Origin: Clostridiales bacterium
GTDB lineage: Bacteria > Bacillota > Clostridia > Christensenellales > CAG-138
Reading direction: 5' to 3'
Length of the DNA stretch: 42,455 nt
Assembly (NCBI GenBank): GCA_009779405.1
Contig: WREI01000014.1
Location: 1 to 42,455, forward strand
Positions 16,861 to 27,119 of the stretch are shown here, piece after piece. The notes beneath the pieces were generated by a model. That model made no database searches. It was not told the origin of the DNA and worked only from the letters and a program-made list of their open reading frames with translations. The translations under genes were made by a program, and so were the position numbers. The number at the start of each line of letters is the position of its first letter. The first letter of the stretch is position 1.

Positions 16861-19800
16861 ATGCTTTTGGGGATACACATTAAGGCGAATGGACAAAACA
16901 ACTGTTTGGAAGTAGTTCATCGCGTTATGCCGCAGTTGTCAAGAGTTCAAAGTCATTGTGAGTTTGGTTCGCTAATGCAGAAAATCAAGAAGAGGCAGGG
17001 GCAATACACAGGCGATATGTTTATTTTAAGAGTGATTGAAAAAAACGAAATTCGCGATTGCGATATCTCCAATATGGCGAAATTGAATGTCGGTCGATCG
17101 GAAAACTGCAATGTTGTTCTCCGAGACAATGAAATATTGCCTGTTCATCTGACGATTACAACATCATTCAATTCCACGACGCCTACCATGACAATCAAAC
17201 CACACGACTCAGTTGCCGTGTCTGAGACCCAACTCAAGCCCGGCGATGTTTTTATGTTGAAAGCAAACGCTATCGCGCTTCAGTTTATATCCATAAACAC
17301 AAATGACGTTAAGCGAATTATGCTGCCCGCCAGGAGGGTTTGCGTTGGTCGAGCGGATGGGAGCGATATTGCTTTTGCGCACAATAATATATCGCGGGAA
17401 CAATTCTGCCTGCAACCGCGCAATGGAACATATTTTCTTGAAGATTACAAAAGCACAAACGGCACCTATGTGAACGGACATAGGGTGCGCGAAAAAGAAT
17501 TGAAGAACAAAGATCGCATTGTTACAGATCGCTATCTGTTCGTGTATGAGAATGCGACTCTGCTTGCATACGGATTGGGGCATGATGCAAGTATCAATCT
17601 TGCTTGGGAGACCGTTTCCATTAAAAAGGATCTGCCTGAATACCCATATCTCAAGCGCTCACCCCGATTGCGCAAAAGCCTTCCCGAAGGTGAAATTGAA
17701 ATTCAAAGTCCACCTATGATCGGCGGCAAGCCATCAATCAATTGGCTATCAGTGCTTATCGGTCCATTGAGCATGGCAGCGATAACGATAGTAATCGCTT
17801 TATTAGCTTCCCCACAATCTATGATTTATACCTTGCCAATGACGCTCGTCAGCATTTTTGTGGCCATCGTAACTTATCGCGGTCAGCTTAAGAAGTTTCG
17901 CGAGAGCACCAAGATACGTTCGCAACGATATGACGCGTATTTGAAGGAAGTTGTCGAAGAGATAGAGAAAAAGGAAAAGCAACAGCTGTCCGCAAGACTT
18001 GATGTGCATCCGGATTCGAAGGAATGCGCGGTAATTGTTAAATCTCGAACACGGCGCTTGTGGGAACGGCAACCGTCGGACGATGATTTCATGTCCCTGC
18101 GGCTTGGCTTAGGAACGGAACGCTTTCTTGTGAGCATTAAGGCTCCGAAAAAAGTTGTGTCCTTGGAAGACGATGAACTGGAAACAAAAGCGCAAGCGAT
18201 TGCCGAAAAGCACGCACATATCGAATCAGTTCCTGTGGCAATCGATTTTAAAAAGGTTCCAAGCTATGGCTTTATCGGCGACCGAAAAGAGAGCGTACCG
18301 CTCATAAAAGCAATGCTCCTGCAAGCCGTCACGCACCATAGCTATCGGGAGGTCAACCTCGTTGTCCTCTTTCCGGACGCGGAGAGCGAACGTTGGGAAT
18401 CCCTCCGCTGGCTACCGCATATCCATAATCAAGCCACTGGCATTCGCTATATCGCAGGAAATGCGCGCAGCTGTGCGGATCTGCTCAAGCAAATGGAAGA
18501 GGCTCTGGGACAGCGCGAACGATTGATTCGGGCGGAAGAGTACCGTTCCAACGAAAAGGCTCTGGCTCCATTTTTATTATTTATGATTGCCGACATCAGC
18601 GCAATCGCCGATCACACAATCTGCCGCCTTTTGACACGGAACGATCCGCGCATGGGCATTGGAATAGTTTTGATTGCCGATACGATTGAACAATTGCCCA
18701 AAGATTGCATCGGTATTGTGGAATGTCAGGGCAAGGCAACACAGCACTATGATCGGCGGCAAGCGGATCAAAAGGAAAAATTTACTCCCGACAGGTTCGA
18801 TGACACAGCCTTTGACCGAGCTGCCCGAAGTCTGGCACCAATCCGTCTGCAGGAAGGTGCTGACAGCGGAGGGTTGCCGGAGGCGATCACATTCCTGCAA
18901 GGATTCAACGCAAAACAACCCTGTGAGTTGCCACTGGAAGCGAGTTGGGCGTCGGCCGCCGCGAATCGTTCCATGGCGGTTCCCATTGGTGTTAAAGAGA
19001 ACGGTGATCCGTTTCTGTTCGATATTCACGAAAAAAAGCATGGGCCGCATGGCTTGATTGCAGGCATGACCGGCTCGGGAAAATCGGAAATGGTACAGAG
19101 TTGGATCCTGTCCATGGCCGTGCGCTTCCCTCCGCAGGCTGTATCGTTTGTGCTGATTGATTTTAAAGGCACCGGCTTGATCCTGCCCTTCTTGAACCTG
19201 CCGCATTTGGCGGGAACGATCTCCGATTTGGATACCAATATCCATCGCAACCTGATTGCATTGGAAAATGAACTGTCGCGGAGAAAGGCATTATTTGATC
19301 ATTACGGTGTAAATAATATCAGCGGATATCTGCAATTGCGGCAAAAACAGAATGAACTTGAACCGCTTTCCTATCTTTTTGTCGTAATTGACGAGTTTGC
19401 TGAGTTCAAGGTACAGTTCCCCGATTTCATGACAGTCGTAGACAGAATATTCGCTACCGGAAGAACACTTGGTGTGCATGTGTTGCTATTGACACAAAAG
19501 CCGACAGGGGTTGTGAATGATAAGATGAACGCCAACACGCGGTTCCGTTGGTGCTTGAAAGTGGCCAGTTCCGCTGACAGTCGGGATATGCTGGGGCATA
19601 CGGACGCCGCTGCAATCACGCAGCCCGGTCGCGCATATGTGCAGGTAGGCGAAGACGAAGTGTATGCGCAGATACAATCATTTTGGAGCGGTGCCCCTTA
19701 TCTGCCCAACCGCGCAGAGCGGGTGACGGTGAATCCCAGAATCTCCGCCGTATCCCTCCGCGGAGAACGAATGCGATATGCGCAGAACGATAAGACAATG

Positions 19801-21474
19801 AAGCATCACTCCGGCGATGCGGAAATCGATGTGATTGTACGCCACATCCGTGATTATACCTTACAGCGTAAGATCGCTTCCGCGAACAAGGTTTGGACGC
19901 AAAAGTTGCCCGACGCTCTGTTTCTGGAAGATCTCAGCGTCGAGCCCGTCGCCGGTTCTTTACGCGCTGTCGTAGGACAGGTAGATGATCCGAGGGCGCA
20001 GAATCAATATCCGCTGTCGGTGGATTTCACCGCTGAGGGGCATTTTGTTGTATTCGGCGCGCCGCAATCCGGAAAAACCACCTTTTTACATACACTGATC
20101 CTGTCGCTTGCGCGAAATTATACTCCGGAAGAAATAAATCTGTACCTGATGGATTTCGGCAACTGGAGCATGGGGCAATTTGCCGGGCTTCCGCATGTGG
20201 GCGGCGTCGCCAATGACAATGATGAAGAAAAGGTTGAGAAGCTCGCAAAAATGCTCGGTAAAGAACTGCGCAAGCGCCGAAGCGACTTTTCAGATTGCGG
20301 AGCGGGAAACATCGCTGCCTACCGTGAGATTTCAGGGAAAACGCTTCCCTATATCGTATTGATCTTGGATAACTTCACCCCCGTCCTAAATCTCTATCCA
20401 GCGTTGGAAGATTTCTTTATCACCATCACCCGAGAAAGTGCGAATTACGGTATTTATCTTGCGACTTGCGCCAATACGCCCATGTCACTTGGGTACAGAA
20501 TCAACCAAAACATAAAATCCGGCATTGCGCTGCAGATGTCCGATTATAACGATTTTGCGCAGATTGTCGGTAAAACCGGCGGCCTAACCCCCGAAAACAT
20601 ACCGGGCAGAGGCCTTGTGCGGTCACAGCAAGGGCCCTTGGAGTTCCAAACGGCACTCCCCGCAAAAAGCTTTAAGGACAGCGAACGCACACGCCTGCTC
20701 CGCCAAATCGTACAAGAGATGAAGGATAATTGGCACGGAGCCAAGGCAAGACCCATACCGATCCTCCCGCAAATCATACCGTTCGGTAGTGTACAGACAT
20801 CGGGTTGTGCCATCGGCTTGACGGCGGAGGAAGTGGAACCGATAACGCTTGATATGGCTTTGTCACACTATGCGGTGATCTCCGGTACGCCCGGTTCCGG
20901 GAAGAGCAATTTCCTGAAAGTCATAGCTCGCAGCCTGTTTCAAGAAGAAGAGCGAAGGCTCATTGCATTCGACTCTTTGCGGCAGGGGCTGGCTGAACTG
21001 CAAGGCGAGCTTGGGAATGACTATGCCCTATACGGTAAACAAATGGACGATCTGCTGGAAAGTGCAGCCCGAGAATTGAACGCGCGTAAGGAAATATTTA
21101 CGTCCGCTCGGCATACCACGTTCGCCCCAATCATCATTCTGGTGGATGATATTAAGGATTGTTTTGACGGTGTTTGCGAGAAATCCATCGACAGACTTTG
21201 CGCCATCATGCGCCTGGGAAAAGGCTTGGGTGTATATCTGATTGCCGCCGGTCAAGCGGATGATATCACGCGGCTGAACAGCCAGGGCGAGCGCTTTACG
21301 GCAGGTCTGATCAGCGGCGCGCAGGCCATTCTGTTGGGTGGTAGCTATCGCGCGCACAGCTGCTTTGCGCCGGATGTTCCCTATTCCCAGCAGGAAATTC
21401 CTTTTGGCGAGTATGAAGGGAGTTACCTAAAAAACAGAAAACCCATGCGCTTCAAAGCCATGTTTTCGCAATAA
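16861..21474 (+). CDS. essC-like: T7SS/ESX EssC-like FtsK/SpoIIIE ATPase with N-terminal FHA domain(s)
   Basis: 1537 aa (real start may be 16978 or 17020); FHA 'VCVGRADGSDIAFAHNNISREQFCLQ...STNGTYVNGHRV'; three P-loops GMTGSGKSEMV, GAPQSGKTTFL, GTPGSGKSNFL; two TM segments after the FHA region. Confidence 0.95.
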   Translation: MLLGIHIKANGQNNCLEVVHRVMPQLSRVQSHCEFGSLMQKIKKRQGQYTGDMFILRVIEKNEIRDCDISNMAKLNVGRSENCNVVLRDNEILPVHLTITTSFNSTTPTMTIKPHDSVAVSETQLKPGDVFMLKANAIALQFISINTNDVKRIMLPARRVCVGRADGSDIAFAHNNISREQFCLQPRNGTYFLEDYKSTNGTYVNGHRVREKELKNKDRIVTDRYLFVYENATLLAYGLGHDASINLAWETVSIKKDLPEYPYLKRSPRLRKSLPEGEIEIQSPPMIGGKPSINWLSVLIGPLSMAAITIVIALLASPQSMIYTLPMTLVSIFVAIVTYRGQLKKFRESTKIRSQRYDAYLKEVVEEIEKKEKQQLSARLDVHPDSKECAVIVKSRTRRLWERQPSDDDFMSLRLGLGTERFLVSIKAPKKVVSLEDDELETKAQAIAEKHAHIESVPVAIDFKKVPSYGFIGDRKESVPLIKAMLLQAVTHHSYREVNLVVLFPDAESERWESLRWLPHIHNQATGIRYIAGNARSCADLLKQMEEALGQRERLIRAEEYRSNEKALAPFLLFMIADISAIADHTICRLLTRNDPRMGIGIVLIADTIEQLPKDCIGIVECQGKATQHYDRRQADQKEKFTPDRFDDTAFDRAARSLAPIRLQEGADSGGLPEAITFLQGFNAKQPCELPLEASWASAAANRSMAVPIGVKENGDPFLFDIHEKKHGPHGLIAGMTGSGKSEMVQSWILSMAVRFPPQAVSFVLIDFKGTGLILPFLNLPHLAGTISDLDTNIHRNLIALENELSRRKALFDHYGVNNISGYLQLRQKQNELEPLSYLFVVIDEFAEFKVQFPDFMTVVDRIFATGRTLGVHVLLLTQKPTGVVNDKMNANTRFRWCLKVASSADSRDMLGHTDAAAITQPGRAYVQVGEDEVYAQIQSFWSGAPYLPNRAERVTVNPRISAVSLRGERMRYAQNDKTMKHHSGDAEIDVIVRHIRDYTLQRKIASANKVWTQKLPDALFLEDLSVEPVAGSLRAVVGQVDDPRAQNQYPLSVDFTAEGHFVVFGAPQSGKTTFLHTLILSLARNYTPEEINLYLMDFGNWSMGQFAGLPHVGGVANDNDEEKVEKLAKMLGKELRKRRSDFSDCGAGNIAAYREISGKTLPYIVLILDNFTPVLNLYPALEDFFITITRESANYGIYLATCANTPMSLGYRINQNIKSGIALQMSDYNDFAQIVGKTGGLTPENIPGRGLVRSQQGPLEFQTALPAKSFKDSERTRLLRQIVQEMKDNWHGAKARPIPILPQIIPFGSVQTSGCAIGLTAEEVEPITLDMALSHYAVISGTPGSGKSNFLKVIARSLFQEEERRLIAFDSLRQGLAELQGELGNDYALYGKQMDDLLESAARELNARKEIFTSARHTTFAPIIILVDDIKDCFDGVCEKSIDRLCAIMRLGKGLGVYLIAAGQADDITRLNSQGERFTAGLISGAQAILLGGSYRAHSCFAPDVPYSQQEIPFGEYEGSYLKNRKPMRFKAMFSQ

Positions 21475-21488
21475 GGAGGAGGAAGTTT

Positions 21489-22247
21489 ATGCAACAAGTG
21501 ATATTGACCCCTGAAGAACTGTTTTATCTGTGTTCGTCTCTCGGTGCCGCTGAGATCTTTGGCGTAGACGATGTGTTCTATGGCATGACGGATGCGGAAA
21601 TCGCCGAGCGCATGCAGAAAGCGGGAGAATCCTTGGGCGCGCGCGGCTTTGCGCAAATGGATTTCGACGGGATCGGCACCTTGGAAGAGGAACTGCTCGC
21701 GCTGATTCGCCCGTTCGCGCTGTGTCGGCAGCATATCGTCAGTGATATAACTGTCAAGGGCAAGGATCATACGGGATTTCAGTTCTACAGCATGGAAGAC
21801 GCCATGGTTCGACTCATAAAAAACGAGGACGGCACCTTGGAAGTTCATGCTGTCACCGGCGGCGAAGCAGCATCTCTGCTCACGCGAGCATTTCATATCT
21901 CCGACATGCCGGGCTCTGCCGATGCGCCATTCATTGCACAGCAAACGGAGCTGGACGCTGCCAAGCGGAAAAAGGATATCCGCACTTCTCTTACTGCGTT
22001 GGGCTGCGGGGAAGCCATGGCGGAAATAATCGCGGCGGGACTGCGGGAGGAGGGTGTATACCACTCCGTTGTTGCAACGGACTTCACGAATATGGAGATG
22101 CCGATCCAAACCTTCCTTTGCCTGTCCTGCCCGAACGGTATGTTGCAGATTGTACCCGTCTTGGATGGCGGAGAGGAAAGCATGGAGTTTCGGAACATAG
22201 GCGCGGAGGATGTTCGCACCCATATTGCAAGGCTCTTGAACGAATAG
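21489..22247 (+). CDS. T7SS-associated protein, possibly EspG-like
   Basis: 252 aa, 'LTPEELFYLCSSLGAAEIFGVDD...'; position between essC and yukD-like genes. Confidence 0.5.
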   Translation: MQQVILTPEELFYLCSSLGAAEIFGVDDVFYGMTDAEIAERMQKAGESLGARGFAQMDFDGIGTLEEELLALIRPFALCRQHIVSDITVKGKDHTGFQFYSMEDAMVRLIKNEDGTLEVHAVTGGEAASLLTRAFHISDMPGSADAPFIAQQTELDAAKRKKDIRTSLTALGCGEAMAEIIAAGLREEGVYHSVVATDFTNMEMPIQTFLCLSCPNGMLQIVPVLDGGEESMEFRNIGAEDVRTHIARLLNE

Positions 22248-22260
22248 GCAGGGAACGCAG

Positions 22261-22512
22261 ATGGTTGATCATGTGGTTGTGACATTAGTTCAGGAAAAAA
22301 TGGGCTTTGCCGGGGATTTTGAACTCCCCGCGCAACTCCCTGCACACGAGTTGTGTCCTATGCTGCTGGATACAATTCGGGCAATGGAGGTTCCGGGGTT
22401 CCATGATTGGAGCCGCGTCCGGCTCGCATTCAATGGCGCACGCATTGAGGACGGTGACTGTCTGGCGGACTTGGGCGCGTGGGATGGCAGCATTCTGCAA
22501 ATGGACAAATAA
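22261..22512 (+). CDS. YukD/EsaB-like ubiquitin-fold protein
   Basis: 83 aa; 'FELPAQLPAHELCPMLLDTIR...VRLAFNGARIEDGDCLADLGAWDGSILQM'. Confidence 0.8.
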   Translation: MVDHVVVTLVQEKMGFAGDFELPAQLPAHELCPMLLDTIRAMEVPGFHDWSRVRLAFNGARIEDGDCLADLGAWDGSILQMDK

Positions 22513-22525
22513 GGGAGGCAATAAG

Positions 22526-22828
22526 ATGGTGACGATAAAAGTGGATTATGCAAAGGCGAATCGGCAGGCGCTGCAACTACGGCAGATCGCGAACGATTGC
22601 ACCGCAATGAAGCGGGAGGCAAACATCCTTCGCAACAGCCAGGGCGGACCGGTTTGGAGCGGCAGCGCGGCAAACGAGTTCCGCGGCAAGATGGATCAAT
22701 GGGCAAAGGATATGCAAGCTTTGGAAAAGACCCTGAACGACATCGCGGGCAATATTGAGAAAACGGTGCGTAAGCTGCAGCTGGCAGAGGCAGCGGCGGC
22801 GAATATGCCTGGCCCCGGAGGGATGTAG
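22526..22828 (+). CDS. WXG100-family protein
   Basis: 100 aa helical protein with W-S-G hairpin 'GGPVWSGSAANEFRGKMDQW'; start is ATG at 22526 inside the longer listed ORF. Confidence 0.8.
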   Translation: MVTIKVDYAKANRQALQLRQIANDCTAMKREANILRNSQGGPVWSGSAANEFRGKMDQWAKDMQALEKTLNDIAGNIEKTVRKLQLAEAAAANMPGPGGM

Positions 22829-22831
22829 AGC

Positions 22832-23917
22832 ATGCGGGTCTTTTATTCCACAGCAGTAAAGGACGATATGGATGCCGGCTTGCGCAAGATCCGCAATACG
22901 GGCAAAGACTGCCCAAATCGGATCAACAAGCTGCGTCGCGAGATGGACGCCACCATTGCCGGCAGTCTGAGTATCGGCACACAGCTATCAGGTGCGGAAA
23001 ACAAGCTGAAGAACTTGATGGCTCAGGCCGATGCGCTGTTTCGCGCCATGGATGCGCTACACAACGGATTTGTTGCTGCGGATAAGGACGTGCAGAAAAA
23101 GAACGCTGAGCTGAAATACGAACTTAAAAGAAAGCAGGGGTTTTGGGAGAGGCTCAAGTTGATCCCAAAGTTACTGCCGTGGGCGTTTTTGATGCTAGGT
23201 CAACACCCTACGCCAATCGAGCAAATTGCCGCCCTGTTTGGCGGCACAATAGGTGGCGCGTTAGCAGGTGGAGGTGTTGTCGTGCCCGGCGGAATCGCGA
23301 CCGGAGCAGGCGGGGTGGTAAACACCATTGGGGCTGCCGGTGGAGCGGGGGTTGTAGACACAGGGCAAGTTAAAGTTGTCAACTTGCTAGACGAAAAATA
23401 TGGTTTTTATCTGCCAAAAAAGAAAGACGGCTCTGATAATTATATTGAAGATATAGGCACATGGCACGATAATTGGAAAAAGAAAGCGGCGGATTTCCAT
23501 CATAAAGATGAAACTGCAACAACAGGACCACTTCTACCGGCAATCATGGACGGAAAAGTTGTTTTAAATGAACAAGTGCAGGGGCGCGATGTGAACGGAA
23601 ATCCAATTGGAAAAAGTAACAATCTCGTAATTATGTGTGAAATAGATGGCAGAGTTGTTTTCATTGATTACGGACATTTGGCCGCTAAACCGGATCTTAA
23701 ACCCGGCGATACTGTCAAAGCAGGTGATTTAATCGCGCAAATGGGCAAATCCGGTGCGGACAATGTGCATTTGCATCTTGAAATTCGGGTTATGGATAAA
23801 GGCTACGAGTATGGGGGCCAATACTGGAAAAGCGATGCCAGTAACAGTAGCAAGAATGTTGACCCTATCCAGTTTATGAAGGATCCGCAAAGCGTAATCA
23901 GTAGTTTAGGCAGATAA
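22832..23917 (+). CDS. Polymorphic T7SS effector candidate: shared N-terminal module + M23-type metallopeptidase domain
   Basis: 361 aa; N-term 'MRVFYSTAVKDDMDAGLRKIRNTGKDCPNRINKLRREMDATIAGSL'; C-term 'VVFIDYGHLAAKPDLKPGDTVKAGDLIAQMGKSGADNVHLHLEI'. Confidence 0.85.
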   Translation: MRVFYSTAVKDDMDAGLRKIRNTGKDCPNRINKLRREMDATIAGSLSIGTQLSGAENKLKNLMAQADALFRAMDALHNGFVAADKDVQKKNAELKYELKRKQGFWERLKLIPKLLPWAFLMLGQHPTPIEQIAALFGGTIGGALAGGGVVVPGGIATGAGGVVNTIGAAGGAGVVDTGQVKVVNLLDEKYGFYLPKKKDGSDNYIEDIGTWHDNWKKKAADFHHKDETATTGPLLPAIMDGKVVLNEQVQGRDVNGNPIGKSNNLVIMCEIDGRVVFIDYGHLAAKPDLKPGDTVKAGDLIAQMGKSGADNVHLHLEIRVMDKGYEYGGQYWKSDASNSSKNVDPIQFMKDPQSVISSLGR

Positions 23918-23955
23918 AAGTATTATACTGCTAAATCATATCCAAGGAGAAATAC

Positions 23956-25302
23956 ATGAGAGTGTTTTATTCCACAGCAGTAAGGGATGATATAGACCCG
24001 AGGTTGCACAAATTAATCGATTCGAGCAAAGATTGCGCAACACGGATTGGCAAATTGCGTCCCAATTTGGACGCCACCATTGCCGGCAGCCTGGGTATTG
24101 GCACACAGCTTAAAAGCGCGGAAACCAAGCTGAAACAATTGTTGACACAGGCCGAAGGGCTGCGCCGTGCCATGAATACATTGCAGGACGGGTTTGTCGC
24201 TGCCGACAAGGATGTCCAAAAAAAGACGAACGAGCTGAAATATGTGCTGAAAAATTCAAAGCCCGGGCTTTTTGATTGGATGAAAGCGATGATTGCTGAG
24301 ATTAAAGAGCGTATGTGGGCGACCGCGGCGGCGATAGCCACCCTGTTCGGTGGAGTCACTACTACTGCGGTTGCCGTTGTGGTTGCCGTACCGCCAAGCA
24401 AGGCTGCGTATTGCCCTCCGTATACTGGGCCGCAATCCCCGGATCAGCTTCCATGGACTACAGAGGAAGAAAAAAGGAGATTAGCGGAGGAAAAAAAGAA
24501 AAGAGAGGAAGAAGCAAGGAAGAGAAAAGAGGAAGAACGGAAGAGAAACCCTGTTGATCGTGCTGCGGCTGAAGAGATTAAGGAATATGCCGATTTAGCT
24601 GATGCTGCGTACAAAAATTGGAAAAAGGGTGATGGATTCCCAGACCGTACTAAAGGCCCTTATATAGTGATAGAAGATACCATTTCTAGAGGCGGAATGC
24701 AAGTTACAGTATTTGAAAAAGACGGGGAACTCTATGTAGCGTTTAGAGGTTCCCAGCCCTTGAAAAAACCTTTCGAATTACCGACTGATTATGTACAAGA
24801 TTGGGTCTTGGACAATTTGGGTAGCGCGATTGTTGGCTATTCTGTACAAGAAGCAGCTGCAAAGAAACTTGCTTCGGAACTTATGGATAGATACTCCAAC
24901 AAAAAAATCAATGTCACAGGACATTCCCTTGGCGGGGCAAACGCTTTGGCCTTTGCCTCGAAGATCGCAGAAAAATCACCAGCGCGTTTGGGCGATGTTT
25001 ATACATACAATGCTCGCCCGAATATTAGTGACACATCCTCTCTGAAAAACTGTCAGGATCATATTACGAATGTCTATGTTGAGGGGGATTATGTTGGGGA
25101 CAAGCTTCACATTTACCAGACAAATGATAGATATGGCGCCGAAATCCAAATAGACCGGATCGCAAAAAAAACACATGGCCTCGAAAACTTCACAGCGAAC
25201 AATATTCAAGAAACCGGCATTCGCCGACCTCCACAAGGAAACTTTACAGCAGGTGGCGGCGGCGGTTTTGGCGGCGGCGGTCATAGCGGGGGGGGATTTT
25301 AA
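23956..25302 (+). CDS. Polymorphic T7SS effector candidate: shared N-terminal module + class 3 lipase domain
   Basis: 448 aa; N-term 'MRVFYSTAVRDDIDPRLHKLIDSSKDCATRI'; 'NVTGHSLGGANALAFASKIA'; Gly-rich tail. Confidence 0.85.
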   Translation: MRVFYSTAVRDDIDPRLHKLIDSSKDCATRIGKLRPNLDATIAGSLGIGTQLKSAETKLKQLLTQAEGLRRAMNTLQDGFVAADKDVQKKTNELKYVLKNSKPGLFDWMKAMIAEIKERMWATAAAIATLFGGVTTTAVAVVVAVPPSKAAYCPPYTGPQSPDQLPWTTEEEKRRLAEEKKKREEEARKRKEEERKRNPVDRAAAEEIKEYADLADAAYKNWKKGDGFPDRTKGPYIVIEDTISRGGMQVTVFEKDGELYVAFRGSQPLKKPFELPTDYVQDWVLDNLGSAIVGYSVQEAAAKKLASELMDRYSNKKINVTGHSLGGANALAFASKIAEKSPARLGDVYTYNARPNISDTSSLKNCQDHITNVYVEGDYVGDKLHIYQTNDRYGAEIQIDRIAKKTHGLENFTANNIQETGIRRPPQGNFTAGGGGGFGGGGHSGGGF

Positions 25303-25305
25303 GCT

Positions 25306-26433
25306 GTGAAAGTATTTTATTCCACAACCGTAAGGGACGACATCACAGCCGGTCTGCGAAAGGTTCGTAGCATGAGCAAGGATTGTCAAGGCAAAATCAG
25401 CAAATTGCGCCGCGAGATGGAGCCTACCATTATGCGCAGCCTAAATATCGAAGGAGACTTTTCACTCACGGAAAGGACGCTGAAGACTTTGCAGTCGCAA
25501 GCCGATGCGCTGATTCGCGCCATGAATGCAACACAAAGCGAATTTGATGCGGCAGACAAAGCGGTAAAGAAAAAGACGAACGAACTGAAATACTTGCTAA
25601 AAAAACTGCTATCCACGGCTTGGAATAGGATTAAAGCACTGTTTGAGGATATGAGGAAAAGATATCTGGCGCAAGTGGTGGCAATTGCCGCGCTGTTTGG
25701 GGGTAAAACAATTACCACGAGCGATGGTGTTACAGTAACCAACGTTGATGATAACAGTGAATGGAAACCAGAAACAGATGAAGAACGGTTAGCTTGGGAG
25801 AAAGCGAAGTTGGCTGAGCTGAAAAGATGGAGGGAAAAAAATGATCCCGTTGATTCTTCGGTACTAGAAAGAACATTTAATGAGGAGGCAGAGTATACAG
25901 CCTATATCGATATCACAGGTAATGCTAACGAGTTATGTATAGATAAGGTGTTTTTGAGGCGACTTGCCGCTTGGGTTCGTGATTATGGCCCCAAAGATAC
26001 AGACGGAAATCCTATAAAGCTCAAAATTACCAGTGATGGAGGCTACCGGACAAATCAGAAGCAAACAGAGTTGTACAATGATTGGATTAATAGGAAGCCT
26101 GGAGCTTCATATGCTGGCCCTCCTGGTTCAAGTAAACATGAATATGGTGTGGCACTTGATATTGCAGGAACAGGGAATAAGGGAGGAAACGAGTGTGGCG
26201 ATTGGTTTCGAAGATTCGCGTGGGGTACCGACAAAGACCATAAAGGAATAAACATATCCGAAGAAGCGCTACTGGAAGAAGAAAGAATTCTTAAAGAAGA
26301 GTATGGACTCTGCAAGCCAATAACTAATCCACCGAACACCAATGAGGAAGGTTGGCATGTACAACCGATAGAAACGAAAGGTAAAGAGACAAACGAATTA
26401 TCTCATTTCCGACCGAAAGGGTGCAACATCTGA
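25306..26433 (+). CDS. Polymorphic T7SS effector candidate: shared N-terminal module + VanY/M15 carboxypeptidase domain
   Basis: 375 aa, GTG start; N-term 'KVFYSTTVRDDITAGLRKVRSMSKDCQGKISKLRREME'; 'SDGGYRTNQKQTELY', 'SSKHEYGVALDIAG', 'EGWHVQPI'. Confidence 0.85.
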   Translation: MKVFYSTTVRDDITAGLRKVRSMSKDCQGKISKLRREMEPTIMRSLNIEGDFSLTERTLKTLQSQADALIRAMNATQSEFDAADKAVKKKTNELKYLLKKLLSTAWNRIKALFEDMRKRYLAQVVAIAALFGGKTITTSDGVTVTNVDDNSEWKPETDEERLAWEKAKLAELKRWREKNDPVDSSVLERTFNEEAEYTAYIDITGNANELCIDKVFLRRLAAWVRDYGPKDTDGNPIKLKITSDGGYRTNQKQTELYNDWINRKPGASYAGPPGSSKHEYGVALDIAGTGNKGGNECGDWFRRFAWGTDKDHKGINISEEALLEEERILKEEYGLCKPITNPPNTNEEGWHVQPIETKGKETNELSHFRPKGCNI

Positions 26434-26489
26434 ATCTAGAAGAAGCCGCTTATCATAGGCTAAAAACAAAGAAAACGGAGGATAACACC

Positions 26490-26783
26490 ATGCAAACCTA
26501 CAACTGCGATATCGATTATTTGCGCGGGCAGGCAGCCGCGCTGACCAAACAGGTGGAAACGCTGCGGAGTACGCAGAGTTCCATGAACAAGGTGCTGACC
26601 GGTCTCGGCATGGACTGGCGCGGGGAAGCGGCGACCGAATTCCACGCCAACTACACGGCGCGCAAGATGGAAATGGGAAAATTCTATGAAGCGCTGGGCA
26701 AATTCGCGGAAGTAATGCGATATGCAGCGGATCGTTTTGAGTCGGCAGATAATACGGCTGCTGCTGCGATCAGTCGCGTATAG
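26490..26783 (+). CDS. WXG100-family protein
   Basis: 97 aa, 'GLGMDWRGEAATEFHANY' (W-R-G hairpin). Confidence 0.8.
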   Translation: MQTYNCDIDYLRGQAAALTKQVETLRSTQSSMNKVLTGLGMDWRGEAATEFHANYTARKMEMGKFYEALGKFAEVMRYAADRFESADNTAAAAISRV

Positions 26784-26818
26784 CAATGCTTTATAAAAAA
26801 ACAAAGGAGTAAACACAC

Positions 26819-27112
26819 ATGGCAATCATCCAAGTAACCCCGGAAATGCTGTCGGGAAAAGCGGGCGAGGTTCGCACCCTGAAGGGGCAGCACGACGAAG
26901 CGATGACCAAGCTGAACTCGTTGGTTCATGGCCTGAACGAGAGCTGGAAGGGCGAGGCGCAGGATGCCTTCGTGGCAAAGTTTGATAGTATGCAGTCGAC
27001 CTTTACAAACTTTTCCGAACTGCTCGAAGGCTATGCCAAGCTGATGGACGCGACGGCCCGCGAATTGCAGAGTACCGATCAGGCGCTCAAAAGCAGCATC
27101 CAAAGCTTCTAA
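26819..27112 (+). CDS. WXG100-family protein (EsxA-like)
   Basis: 97 aa, 'GLNESWKGEAQDAFVAKFDSMQSTFTNFSELLEGYA'. Confidence 0.9.
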   Translation: MAIIQVTPEMLSGKAGEVRTLKGQHDEAMTKLNSLVHGLNESWKGEAQDAFVAKFDSMQSTFTNFSELLEGYAKLMDATARELQSTDQALKSSIQSF

Positions 27113-27119
27113 GCCGTGC

